From Homalodisca vitripennis (lineage: Eukaryota > Arthropoda > Insecta > Hemiptera > Cicadellidae), in the NCBI RefSeq assembly GCF_021130785.1, contig NW_025776790.1:50584-114583 (forward strand): DNA of 64,000 bases. Direction: 5' to 3'. The notes below the pieces were generated by a model. The model was given only the letters and a program-made list of their open reading frames with translations, ran no database searches and was not told where the DNA came from. A program made the translations under genes and the position numbers. Below are positions 42,464 through 53,375 of this stretch, piece after piece (position 1 is the stretch's first letter; each line of letters starts with the position of its first letter).

Positions 42464-44958
42464 ACGAAGCCGAACCTGAAGCAACGAGAAATAAACCGTC
42501 TGTTCAAGAGGATGCGGTGGGAGAAGAAAACGCTGGAGGAGAAGATACGTTTGTGCAGAGTAAGAAGACAACAATGACTTTATTTGTGAAAAACCACATA
42601 CTTCGCATGCTACTGATTTTTGGGCCTCTTCTACGTCATTTCAAGAAGCTGTTTCAGTTTCAGACTCAAAAGGGCCTAACCATGAAGAGCAGGAGAGTGA
42701 ATGTGAGTACAATTTTAATTTTAATGACCCTGGAACTTGGCCAACTCAGCTTAGTGACAAACAAAGATGTTACATCATACAAAGGAGATGTGAAAACGAT
42801 GATCATAATCCTGATTTGAGTAAAAGCGGTAGGGAGGGCCGAAACCTTACAAAAGATTGGTTTTACAAAATTTTGAAAAATGGTTCAAAGGTCAAAAGAT
42901 CTTATTTGGCTTACAGCGAGACAATGAATGCTTTGTACTGTGTTCCATGCAGGCTTTTTTCGTCATTTGAACACAGAACATGAATCAACAATTTCGTTTT
43001 TAGCAAGAAAGGAGGGATTCACAAATTGGAAAAAAACTCAGTGACAAATTGCCAGAACATGAAAACTCCCAGTACCATAAGAAAACCTTTGTTTCATGGA
43101 AAGCATTAGAAACGTCACTTGGTAAAGGAGGGATCGACAAGGAGTTGCAGGATCAGATAAAAAAGGAGGAATCCCACTGGAGAGAAGTACTACGCTATAT
43201 ACTAGATGCTGTCTTATTTTTGGCAAAACAGGGTAGTGCATTCAGAGGGACAAACGAAAACTTGTAACTTTGCAGATCCAAATAGTGGAAAATTTCTCAA
43301 CACTATAGATTTAATTTCCCACTATAATGAGACCTTGCGTGAGCATATTGGTCGCCACAAGAAAGGGCAGCTCAGCCATTTTCCTCACACAGTACAAGAT
43401 GAGTTTCTTGCTCTCATTGCAAATGCAATTAGAGAAGACATAATTCAGGACATAAAAAAAGCTAAATATTTTTCATTGATTTTCGACTGTACCCCTGATG
43501 TAAGTAAAAATGAACAAATGACTGAAGTCATTCGTTACATTAAATATACTGACGAAGGGCCAGAGGTATGTGAAAGCTTTTTAGATTTTTTTACTGTGAG
43601 TGAAAAAACAGGCGAGGGGCTTTTTGAAAGCATTGCTAAAAAGCTCAAAGAAGATGGTCTAGACTTGATGTTTTGCAGGGGCCAGTCGTATGACAACGGA
43701 GTAAACATGGCTGGGAAATACAAGGGTGTCCAGTCAAGGATTGTGCAAGAGAACAAACTGGCCTACTTTGTCCCATGCTCAGCCCATTCCTTAAATTTAG
43801 TTGGGGTTCATTCAGCAGAGGCCTGTGTTGAAGCACAATCGTATTTTGATATTATAAACAGCCTCTACAACTTCTTTCATGGCTCTACATCAAGGTGGGA
43901 AGTTTTAAAACAACATGTTCCCCTTTCGTTAAAATCAGAAAGTAAAACAAGATGGTCAGCAAGGATTGATTCTGTGGAGGTTATTTAAACATATGGACAA
44001 AGTGCTCTCTTCTCTTGAAGACTTAACTACCCATGAGTTCTCATCTCCTGAAACAAGAGCTGAAGCTAAATCGCTACTTAAAAACATGAAAAGGTTTGAA
44101 TATGTTATTATGACATGATTTTGGTATTCAGTCTTCAAGAAAATTGATAGAGTTAGCAAGTTTCTACAAAGAGAGGACACAACAGTAGACAATGCTGCAA
44201 GAAACATACAAGGTCTTCTAAATGTATTATCTTCAACTAGGGATTTAACTGTTTCAGAGGCAATTGATGAGGCAACTTTTTTAGCTAATAATATGGGCAA
44301 AACAGCAGAGTACAAGGAAACAAGAAAGAGAAAGAAAAAGAAAATGACAGGAGACACACATGAAGATGATGGGCCAAATTTTACTGAAGAAGAAGAAGAG
44401 CTTTTCAAAAGATCACTTTTTCAAATATGTGATAGAATTATTAGTGAGCTAACTAACAGATATGATGCGTTAAAAATCGTTGCTGATAAGTTTAATTTTT
44501 TGTGTGGGGAACAAATAAAAAACATGGATGTTAAAACTTTGAAAAGTAAAGCAAAAGAATTAGCTACAACATATACCAGTGACTTAAATGAAGAAGAGCT
44601 TGTGAATGAAATAGAGAGTTTTAAATTTCATGCCTTAAATATGGAAGATGGATTGGAAGACGCAACAGCAGCATCTTTGCTCAAAATATTGCATAAGAGC
44701 AAGTTGAAAGAGGGTTATCCAAACATATATGTAGCTCTTAAAATCTTTCTAACGCTTCCAGTCTCTGTAGCATCTGGAGAGAGAAGTTTCAGCAAATTGA
44801 AGCTTATAAAAACCTATTTAAGAAATTCTATGAAACAGCAAAGACTAACTAATTTAAGCATTGTATCAATTGAACATGAAAGGGCTTCTTTGATTTATTT
44901 TGATCAGATAATTAACACATTTGCAGCAAAGAAGGCTCGGAAGATAAAGATTCTATAA
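42464..44958 (+). pseudogene. hAT transposase exon 2, broken
   Basis: The exon encodes an acidic linker, a TTF-type zinc finger (DPGTWP..., CVPCRLFSS near 42945, then a histidine pair in HENSQYHKK), a DUF4371/RNase H-like core (residues like FSLIFDCTPDVSKNEQM near 43470 and RGQSYDNGVNMAGKYKGVQ near 43675, CSAHSLNL near 43780), and the hAT C-terminal dimerisation region (LPVSVASGERSFSKLK near 44757). The frame changes near 42558, 42980, 43040, 43255 and 43985, and there is a TGA near 44115. Core motifs, including the catalytic-fold aspartate in DCTPD, remain readable. Transposase from another copy must have moved this one, unless several lesions are sequence errors. Confidence 0.9.
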
Positions 44959-45195
44959 TTGTTAGTATTGTTTTTTTCTAAAACAATTGTATTGTTTTGG
45001 ATTCATGTAAATTGTAAAATAGACATTTCTATTTCATTAAAATAACACTTTCTTATTCGACCTAAGTTTTATTTTATTTCAACCCCATATACAAAACATA
45101 TAGTAGTAAAACTTATGGTAAATAGTTTGGTATCGGGGGGGGGGCGCCAAAAGTCAAGCTTGCCCCCCCTAGAAGAAATAATAGATCCGGCCCTG

Positions 45196-45203
45196 GAAAC
45201 CCC
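45196..45203. repeat. 8-bp target-site duplication of the hAT element, right
   Basis: GAAACCCC, matching 41250-41257. Confidence 0.93.
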
Positions 45204-46917
45204 CATTCAGTTTCACCAGATTATTTACTTTGGGTTGGCTTATAATTAAAAGTGTTCTTTTTTATATAACTTGCTTTCCTTCTGATATTTCATCTCTACT
45301 TCTGATTTAATTAAAATTTTTAACCTTTCCACACCTACCCTTAGTTCCAAATGCAATTAATAGTTGTTATTCTAGGATTTAATTAATTATTTAGTTATTT
45401 ATTTTTTCTTCCAGCGGATTTACTCCACTTGTACATGTTTTAAGTTGATAAGAGTTTAAATTTTTAATAGCACTAATTTGATGATTTTGTCTACTGCGTT
45501 GAATTTATTCGAGTCTTACACAATTTGGTTAATTAATCTTAGTCTATACACAAGGTAAGTGAAGTGTTACTGTTAAATTTATCTGATATTTTTTCTACTT
45601 AGAAACATGTCAAACTTTTATGTAGGCCTATGCTATTTGATTGTTCGGGGCAGTTCAAGCTTAAGGGGTTGATTTAGTCTAACAGTTTGCAATTTTTTTT
45701 CTAAAACCTTCTTCAAAACTTTAATGTTATTGTAAAAATAATAATTCTTTTTAGTCTTTTATTAAAAGCCCTTTGCTTCTTTTGACTAGTGCCGGTTTAA
45801 GTTAAAACAGTTAAAGTTAATATGGAGAACAACTTTAGTTTCAACTTTTGATAAAGATAACATAGGCCTATGCTTGTTTTGTAATTTTTATGAAGTTGCA
45901 GCTTGGGGTTGGATTTGACGTGCTGACATACATATAAGTGATTTAATTACTTACAAACTAAACCTTCTTTCCAAAATGTTGAAACATCCTTTCTTTTACA
46001 AACTTTTAAAACTATAGTTTGCCACCTTGAGGGTTCACTATTTTATAATATACCAAACCCTAGTGGACTCTTTGGATTGATTGATATGTCAGCTTGCTTG
46101 ATTCAGCTTCGGGTGTTTTAGCTTACCTAAATTTCAGTTTAGCCTAATTTAAGCCTTAAGTGGTTAAATAATTTTTTTTTCCTTTGGTCTTTAATTTCTT
46201 AATTTTTTAATTTTTCACTGGGGTTTTTTTTTTGGATTCTTGGCCTCAAAAGAGATTTTTTTTTTTTGGGGGTGTTCTAAATTATTTACAGTTTAAAGGG
46301 AGAGTTTACTATTTGGGCTTGTGTCTTATTCACTTGGGACTTGTTGAACTTTATGTAGTAGTTACCTGTAGCGCTACTTTACGACTTGCTCCACATATTT
46401 TTTGCTCTTCTACGGTACAGTTGCTCTTGCTTTTGATTAATTCTTTTGTTTTACTTTGTTTCCCTCTCTTATTCTTTTAGGTTTTGAAAGGTGTTGTTAG
46501 TTTTTTTTTTTGAATACTTTGAACTTTCTCAACCTTTTGAGAGGAAACAAATTGAGTCTACCCCCGACTGATGGCAGCCGACATTTTTTGCTCTGAAAGC
46601 CAAACTTTTGATTTTTTTTTTTCTGCCTACACCTGTTAGTGATACTGGAAGTTGGTTTCATGGTAATAATAAGGAAATGTACTATATGCTTTTATTTATT
46701 TGTAATACTATAAATTTATAATAGTTTTTTTTACAACTTGTACTTTTCACACACCACAGTAAAATTGCCCTAATGTTTTTCTGAATTTTTTTTTTACTGC
46801 TCTCTAGTTTGTGTGGAATATCTTTCCACGCTCTCATGTGTCTTTGATTAATTTATTGTTTAACTTGTTTGTTGTGATTTGTGTTTATTTATTGTTGATT
46901 ATTGAACCTTTTACGAG
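45204..46917 (+). other. Gypsy 5' leader, part after the hAT insertion
   Basis: T-rich, with many homopolymer runs. No supportable gene. Together with the left part it makes a leader of about 2.3-2.4 kb. Confidence 0.7.
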
Positions 46918-47443
46918 ATGAAGTTCTTCGATTTAAATAATGTTCCAAAGACTGTGTCTTGGATTAAAAAAGTTGACTATTGAGGAAGCCCGCGAACAAT
47001 GCAAGCTATGGGGAATTAAACCCAAGGATAAGCTTGATGCCATGCGTGTGCAGCTAAGTGAATTTGTGGCTCGGTCTAGCGAAGGGGTCGTGAGTGACTT
47101 GGAGGAATCTGCGGATGAACCAAGGGTACCCGTAACGGATGATTTAGTGGATAATCCCAGTTTAAAACAGGACGAAGTAGGAACTTGTACTGTGCTGCCC
47201 CCTGTAGTGCCGGTGGATCTTGGTGGTTTAGTGAAGAGTCTGCATACAATGACCTTAAATGCTATTGAAGCGACTGCTAAGACGGTAGCCCAAGAAATTG
47301 CAACCCAAAATAGGCCATATAACAGGGACGATGTCTCATTCCCTAACATTTTGCGGGATATGCTTAGAGAGGTACCCATTACTTCTGGTACAGATTTATT
47401 TCAGCTAACAGGAATTTCTCGTGTAAAAAAATCCAAAAAATAG
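46918..47443 (+). pseudogene. gag: Gypsy gag, N-terminal part
   Basis: Two overlapping starts exist. An ATG at 46918 gives MKFFDLNNVPKT but stops after 22 codons. An ATG at 46940 in another frame opens 167 codons. A frameshift in the A-run near 46968 may have separated them. The longer frame has LKKLTIEEAREQCKLWGI then KPKDKLDAMRVQLSEFV, which resembles a SAP-type helix-extended-helix motif. It is followed by an acidic linker and the start of a capsid-like region. It ends in a lysine-rich stretch where an A-run again shifts the frame. Confidence 0.7.
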
Positions 47444-48379
47444 TAGAGTTAAATTTAGGTTCAGATAAAACTATTCTATTAAACGCTGTGGCACGCACTG
47501 AAGGCAGACTTCGTGATGTGTGGATGGGTCTCGTGAGTGCTGACTCTACCTGGCCGAATGCTCTGCAGACAATTAGGTTTACCTTTTTCTCATCTAGGGC
47601 CATTAGAGACATTCAGTCTAAACTCATGTATAGACAACAACGACTGTCAGAACCTTATGCTGATTATCTTACTGACATTGTTAGCATTTTCCAAATTCTT
47701 GGACCAGAAATAAGTGATGGCGAGATTTTTACAACTATTTTTACCGGTCTCAACCCTCATACTAGGGCAGCTTTTGCAGGTCTTCAACCCCCTACCACAG
47801 TACAACAACTGAAAAACATGGTTTCCATGATTGAGAGTTTGACGGTCAACACTGTTCAAGCTCCGTTAGGGTATGGCAATTCTGAATCTCAGGAAGCTGC
47901 AATAGATTCTAATAAAAATGTCACTTATGATAATACTAATTTACAATACGCTGGACATCTTTTCCAAAATAATCGTTATAATAACAGAACATTTTACCGT
48001 GGTTCGGGTACAAACTTCGACCGAGACGCCGCTAAGAGAACCCCCTATAGCACATTTTATCCAAACCATTCGTTTGGAGGTAACCAAAGGCAAGGAAGCG
48101 GGCCTTACAATAATAGTAGACCTTACCAGAACTTTCATTCTCAACCCAATAATTCTAGGCAGGGGCCAAGTAAGGGCAAATGGCTATGATAATGCTTTCA
48201 ATCAGCGGCTGAACCCCCAAGTTTGTAATTCTAATCAATTGCAAGATAATATGCTACCAGGGAACAATAGTAGGCCAAACCAGGAACGGAGGTTTTCCTA
48301 TAATAGGAATAATCAAAACCATAATTATAGTTCCGCTAATCCTGCGGTTAATTTAAACTCCAAAAGGGGAATTCGCTGA
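47444..48379 (+). pseudogene. gag: Gypsy gag, capsid and nucleocapsid-like part
   Basis: After the first frameshift, the frame through 47488-48189 encodes a helical capsid region (VSADSTWPNALQTIRFTFF; RQQRLSEPYADYLTDIVSIF; IFTTIFTGLNPHTRAAFAGL). An asparagine/arginine/glycine-rich tail follows (NNRYNNRTFYRGSG and similar) and continues to 48379 in a second frame. No CCHC zinc knuckle is present; the N/R/G-rich tail probably does the RNA binding. Capsid placement follows the usual retrotransposon Gag order and is inferred from position and helix-rich character. Confidence 0.75.
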
Positions 48380-48417
48380 AAGGGCCGGCATTCCCCAAGA
48401 AGACTAGGCCCATTAAT

Positions 48418-50676
48418 CCTTTAGCTCCGGCTTTGCCCAAGGTCAAACCCCTAGAAATTCCTATTGCTTTTTCTAACATTAAGTCTTCTGCTGTGATTGA
48501 TACTGGTTCTACCAGATCTATCGTAGCTAAAAGCGTATTTGATACTCTCTCTAAACTCAAGGGTGTCGTGAAGAAAGTTGAAGAAACTTCATTGACGGCT
48601 ACAGCTGCAAATGGTTCAGATGTCTCCTTTCAATTTTTGGCCCATATTCATTTCAAATTAGCTTGTTTCTCTTGGACTTTCCCATTTCTTGTTACTAACA
48701 ACTTACCGGTTCCTGTTTTGATTGGACTCGACTTCATTCAGGCCTCTGAAATGAGCATTAATGCGGCTCAACGCCAGGTGTCTTTTCCCTTTGACACTTC
48801 ACTAGTTATAGCCGAAAACCAAGAGGATGAACAGGCAGAGGATGTTAGTTTGGGACCTATCTTTGGAGAGAGGCTTGATAATTCCCAAGTTCAGACTTTT
48901 AAAAATATTCTGCGGTGTTTTCCCGAAACTGTGACCAAACAGCTGGGTAAAACTAACCTTTTGACTTATTCTATCACTGTCAAGTCAGACAAGCCGTTCA
49001 GGTGCCGTCCGTATCATTATGCTCCCCCGAAAATGGCTTTAATTCGTGAGCATATCGAAGGCCTTCTGGAGAAAGGCGTTATTAGACCTTCAACTTCCCC
49101 TTACTCCAGTCCAGCATTTTTAGTACCTAAAAAGGGAGGTTCTTCACGCCTGGTGGTTGACTTCCGCGCCTTAAACAATGTCTTGGAGCTCGATTCAACT
49201 CCGATGCCTACGGTAGAGTCTTCTTTTCAATTTCTAGGCAAGGCTAAGATCTTTTCTATGTTAGACTTGGTGTCCGCTTACAACCAGATACCACTTGATG
49301 AGGCTTCCAAGAAGTACACTTCATTTGTCACAAGCACTGGCCAATGGGAATACAATTACCTCCCTTTTGGTCTAGCTAGTGGTAGCATGATACTGACTCA
49401 GTTGATAAATAAAATCTTTGGTGATGTGAAATTTGATTTCTTGTTCTGCTATTTCGACGACCTTGTTATTTTTTCTGAAAATCTGGAAGATCACCAAAGA
49501 CATCTCGATTTAGTCCTTGACCGACTTAGTAGGGCAGGGTTAACAGTTAACCCAGAAAAGATGGTCATTGCCTCTCATAAAATAGAATTTCTAGGCCACG
49601 TCTTCGAAGATGGGAAAGTTACCATCAACCCAAATAGAACTCGCCCTATCGACAACTACCCTCAACCCAAAAATACTAAGCAGCTTAGCAGGTTTCTTGG
49701 AATGTGTGCCTTTTATTCTAAATTTATTCCCAATTTCGCGTCAATCTGTGAGCCGTTGAATAGGTTAAAGAGAAAGGATGTAAATTTCATATGGGGTGAG
49801 GAGCAACAGAATGCTTTTCACAAACTTAAACGGTCTTTAGTCTCTGCTCCGGTCCTACGCTTACCAAATTTTGATGCCCCGTTTATTCTGTCAACTGATG
49901 CTTCAGGTACTGCTGTAGGTGCAGTGCTGTCTCAGGAAATCCAGGGCCAAATATACCCTATAGCTTTTGCGAGCCGTCCTTTAAATGTACACGAGAGGAA
50001 CTATTCAACTTTCCATTTAGAAGCTTTGGCAGTAGTCTATGCCTTTACAAAATTTAGACAATATTTAGAGCATCGTTCCTTCACGCTTGAGACTGACAAT
50101 TCCTCACTCTCATGGTTACTTAACAATCCTCGCCAGGTAGGAAAAATAGCACGTTGGACCACTCTCATCAATGCCTTTCAATTTACTGTCAAGCATGTTA
50201 GGGGCAAAGACAATGTTGTGGCCGACTGCCTCTCGCGTTTATTTGAGCCCCAAACCGATTCATCACAGAGTTCTACTATTCAAAATAAAACCGACCACAC
50301 ACAGGCTTTTATTCTTTTTTCTGTACCGGAAGCCTTCAAAGACATCAAAGGCCACCAAGAGCAAGATGCTCAAATTCGCAATATTGTGAAATCTTTGAAG
50401 GGTACTAATCCCAATCAAAATTATTCTGTAATTCAAGGCATTTTAGTTCACCAATTGCCTAATCAATCCAAACCTAGAGTAGTGGTACCTAGCAAACTCT
50501 ACGACCTATTGTTTAAAGTTTACCATGAGTCACCTCTCGGAGCTCATCTGGGATTCAAGAAAACTTGGGATCGGATTAGTCAAATTTTTCTTTTCTACCG
50601 ACCTGAAGCAGGCTATCCAAGAGAGGGTAAAGGCTTGTCCTTTCTGTCAGAGATGCAAACAGGCTCAAAATACTAA
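48418..50676 (+). CDS. pol: Gypsy pol: protease, reverse transcriptase, RNase H, start of integrase
   Basis: The frame opens at 48418 after a stop and has no ATG near its start, so it is probably entered from gag. The protease motif AVIDTGSTRSIVA lies about 20 codons in. RT motifs are FRCRPYHYAPPKMALIREHI, VVDFRALNNVLELDSTPMPT, MLDLVSAYNQIPL, LPFGLASGSM, and the catalytic box YFDDLVIFS near residue 338; phenylalanine in place of the usual second residue is a tolerated variant in Gypsy RTs. RNase H follows with STDASGTAVGAVLS near residue 487, FHLEALAVVY, TDNSSLSWLL and NVVADCLSR. The integrase zinc module starts with YHESPLGAHLG. The frame is lost in a T-run near 50590. Confidence 0.93.
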   Translation, partial: PLAPALPKVKPLEIPIAFSNIKSSAVIDTGSTRSIVAKSVFDTLSKLKGVVKKVEETSLTATAANGSDVSFQFLAHIHFKLACFSWTFPFLVTNNLPVPVLIGLDFIQASEMSINAAQRQVSFPFDTSLVIAENQEDEQAEDVSLGPIFGERLDNSQVQTFKNILRCFPETVTKQLGKTNLLTYSITVKSDKPFRCRPYHYAPPKMALIREHIEGLLEKGVIRPSTSPYSSPAFLVPKKGGSSRLVVDFRALNNVLELDSTPMPTVESSFQFLGKAKIFSMLDLVSAYNQIPLDEASKKYTSFVTSTGQWEYNYLPFGLASGSMILTQLINKIFGDVKFDFLFCYFDDLVIFSENLEDHQRHLDLVLDRLSRAGLTVNPEKMVIASHKIEFLGHVFEDGKVTINPNRTRPIDNYPQPKNTKQLSRFLGMCAFYSKFIPNFASICEPLNRLKRKDVNFIWGEEQQNAFHKLKRSLVSAPVLRLPNFDAPFILSTDASGTAVGAVLSQEIQGQIYPIAFASRPLNVHERNYSTFHLEALAVVYAFTKFRQYLEHRSFTLETDNSSLSWLLNNPRQVGKIARWTTLINAFQFTVKHVRGKDNVVADCLSRLFEPQTDSSQSSTIQNKTDHTQAFILFSVPEAFKDIKGHQEQDAQIRNIVKSLKGTNPNQNYSVIQGILVHQLPNQSKPRVVVPSKLYDLLFKVYHESPLGAHLGFKKTWDRISQIFLFYRPEAGYPREGKGLSFLSEMQTGSKY

Positions 50677-51172
50677 GGTAGGCCCTTTGGCTTCTCAATT
50701 AGCAACCAGGCCTTTTCAACGGGTGTTTGTTGATTACGTGGGACCTCTTCCTAGAACAAAAAAAGGCCACAAATGGCTTCTTACAATCGTTGACGCCTTT
50801 TCAAAATATACAGTGATTTTGCCTGCTAAAAATGCTACCGCTCCTACTACGGTGAATCTTTTGCATAAGGGCTTGTTCGCGTATTTTGGCTTCCCCTCAC
50901 AACTCGTCACCGACCGTGGTGGTTGTTTCAAATCCAGACAGTTCGATAACATGTGTCTGGAACTTGGTATCAAACACGTTATGACCTCGCCATATTATCC
51001 GAAGCCGTCAATTGCTGAAAGAGTTAATAAAAACCTCGGCGTTGCCTTGAGAATTTTCCATTCTCAAAATCATACTGACTGGGACACTAATCTCCATTTA
51101 TTCCAAGTCGCTTTTAATTCGGCTAAGCATGAGTCAATTGGCACCTCTCCTGCTGAAATTTTCCTTGGCTAA
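50590..51172 (+). CDS. pol: Gypsy pol: integrase core
   Basis: The 50525-51172 frame carries the rest of the integrase from about 50590. The cysteine pair CPFCQRC completes the H-H-C-C zinc module. The catalytic residues are in FVDYVGPLPRT, LVTDRGGCF and PSIAERVNK, spaced as a D,D-35-E triad. The part upstream of 50590 in this frame is out of phase and not real protein. The frame runs into a TAA at about 51170, where another frame takes over. Integrase inserts the element DNA with the 4-bp target duplication seen at the ends. Confidence 0.9.
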
Positions 51173-51548
51173 CAAAATTACTTCTCCCCTGGAAAACAAT
51201 TGGAATTTGGATGATCTCCTCCAAACACAAGATTCCAGAGACATGCAGAGGAGATGGTCTCAGGCCTTGGATCGGTTGGAGGTTGCACACCGAAAAGTTG
51301 CTCGGCAGTACAACCAAGGTCGTTTACCAGTTAATTTTCGTATCGGTGATTTGGCAATGTTTCGACGAGTAAATTTGAGTAATGCGGCTAATCAAATTTC
51401 AGCCAAACTGCAACCTCTGTGGTCACGCCCTCTGGTTATTCATGATTTTACCTCTCCAGTCACCGTGACATTGAGGTGTCCCAAGTCAGGGAAACTTATT
51501 AGGTCGGCCCATGTTTCCCACCTAAAGAAATATTTTGGGCCTATCTAA
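51165..51548 (+). CDS. pol: Gypsy pol: integrase C-terminal part
   Basis: After a third frame change near 51165, the frame to 51548 encodes the end of integrase: a charged helix (RRWSQALDRLEVAHRKVARQYNQ) and a small beta-rich domain (FRIGDLAMFRR; LWSRPLVIHDF; RSAHVSHLKKYFGPI). It corresponds to the GPY-like C-terminal module of Gypsy integrases, here without the GPY signature and without a chromodomain. It ends at 51548 and no env follows. Confidence 0.85.
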   Translation: MANKITSPLENNWNLDDLLQTQDSRDMQRRWSQALDRLEVAHRKVARQYNQGRLPVNFRIGDLAMFRRVNLSNAANQISAKLQPLWSRPLVIHDFTSPVTVTLRCPKSGKLIRSAHVSHLKKYFGPI

Positions 51549-53375
51549 GACCAAGGCACCGCTGCCGGGACGTTTATAGGGATGGTTTAGGGCATAGTGA
51601 TGTTAGTTTAGTTTTTTTCCCTCCTCCTTCTTCTTCTTCTTCTCTTCCTTACACCACATTAACACTCTGATACTTTTACTCCTCTTCTTTTACAGTACAT
51701 ATACACGGGGGGATCAGGATTAGCATTGGCTGTTTAGAGAATTTTTTTTTGCTTCGGCAATTTTTCTAGGCTGTACATTGGGAGCGAATTTTATGTTTAT
51801 TTATTTTTTAACATTCCCTAATGCAGTCGCGCAGCCTGCTATCCTTGGTTCGGCCAACCCATTACATTTTACAACACAAGCTTACATTTTCTTTCCCTTT
51901 TCCTTTTCTTTGTCTTTCTCTTGCTTAGTAGGGTCAGTCTTTTGGCAGTAGGTGGAATTCGTCTTTGTTATTCAGCTAAGTTAAGCAGCGATGGATAGGT
52001 GTAGTTTTTATTGTTGAAAATATTGTTGAAGATTGTAGTTTAACCATATATTTTTGTAGTTAGTTTTGTTGTTGTCTCTTTTTGTATCTTTAAGACTTTA
52101 TAATTTTGTCTCTGAAGCTGCTAAATGTTCCAGCAGCTATCTTATTTATTTGCTGTTTAGTGTTTATATTGGAAGTGTTTTTTTTTTTACTGTTGTTACT
52201 GTTTTCCTTTGAAGGCTTTTTTTATTGTTATTGTTTAAGAGGTTTATTGATTGTTAACCTAATTTTGTTGGGTTTTGGTCCAGTTAGTTTTTTGGGTCTC
52301 TTTTCCTTAGGATTCAGGATATTTTTGCCTTTCCTGGCCAACACTTAAGAAACTAGTTGCTTTTTGTTTTTAAAGTTCCTAATTAAACCACTTTACCACG
52401 ACCAAATGATTTCCTTACTCCGTTAAGCTCTTCCCGTAGCTCTACAGTTTTTCTTTCACGCCTTTTAAGAGCCTGAATTTATTTGCTCCAAGTCTCTAAA
52501 TTTAAAAAACTAGTATGGAAAAATAAAACTTTATTTTGTCTTTTCCCACTGGCCACCAATTTTTTTTTTCTCAGCCGTCCCGTAGGGGGAGGAGAGTACT
52601 GGCCCACTTTTGCTAAATTTTGCCAGTACCAGGTTTTTACCTAATTAGCCTTTACAACACGAACTTGGGTCTGTTGATATTATGATGGGTGTAATTTTCT
52701 CATATTTTTTAATTTTCGCTTTGGAATGGTCTCTTCATCCCTTCTGTTCCTCCCATCTTTGAAGAAAAAAATACAGACCTTATGTCTGGAGTAATACTCT
52801 CCCGGTGGTCCAAGGAGTTCCGCCAGCCGTTCGGGGTTTCCATTCGGGTGCTTAAGTGGCCCTTGGGTTCCGGGGTGGAGATACCCGGATGGTGGAGACT
52901 TTAGGAAGTGCTTTGGCTAATAAGCTTTGGCTAATAAGTGTACACTTATTTAATTTCCTTCCCAACCTTACTGGAACACCCTCTTGTAGCCTTTTGACCA
53001 CCAAGCGTATTAGTGATGTAGAAACAAACGAAAAAACCCATCCTTGTGTCAACACTTCAGACCTTTATTTATTGGTAGCTACCACAGAAAGTAGTTAATT
53101 TTGTTCAAGTTTTTTTTTACTACTACTAGGCTTTTCCTCAAGCCTCTTTAAACTAAAAAGATTTAATCTTGAGTAGTGTGGTCAGTCGGAATGGATTCTA
53201 GCCGTTACGCTTTTGGAGCGCCTCGCGAGCGTGCAGGATATCCATACTAGAGCTATTTCTAGCTGTTTGCTAACGACAGCAGTACCAGTTGTAGTCTCTA
53301 ATCTTTCCGTCCTTGTCTTCCTACCTTATCCTTTTGAGTTTTTTTTCTTTTCTCTCCCGGGGTAGAGGGGGAGGA
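51549..53375 (+). other. long 3' untranslated part of the Gypsy element with polypurine tract
   Basis: About 1.8 kb of T-rich sequence lies between pol and the 3' LTR. No envelope or other recognisable gene is present; an 80-codon frame at 52856-53098 has no known features. The last 17 bases (53359-53375, GGGGTAGAGGGGGAGGA) form the polypurine tract. Confidence 0.75.

Larger units (their letters stand above)
41258..45195 (+). mobile_element. hAT DNA transposon (ZMYM/DUF4371-type), 3,938 bp, nested in the Gypsy leader
   Basis: The ends CAGGGCCGGATC and GATCCGGCCCTG form a 12-bp perfect terminal inverted repeat, flanked by the exact 8-bp duplication GAAACCCC. Eight bases is the hallmark of hAT. 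Near both ends are G-runs followed by GCGCCAAA (near 41328 and 45140). Inside is a plus-strand transposase with one intron, ending about 240 bases before the right end. It is nested in the Gypsy leader and so entered after that element. The transposase carries several frame lesions. Confidence 0.95.

Noticed and set aside
52856..53098. 80-codon frame downstream of Gypsy pol as a small env or accessory gene
   Set aside because: No signal peptide, membrane segment or cleavage site, and it starts in non-conserved T-rich sequence.
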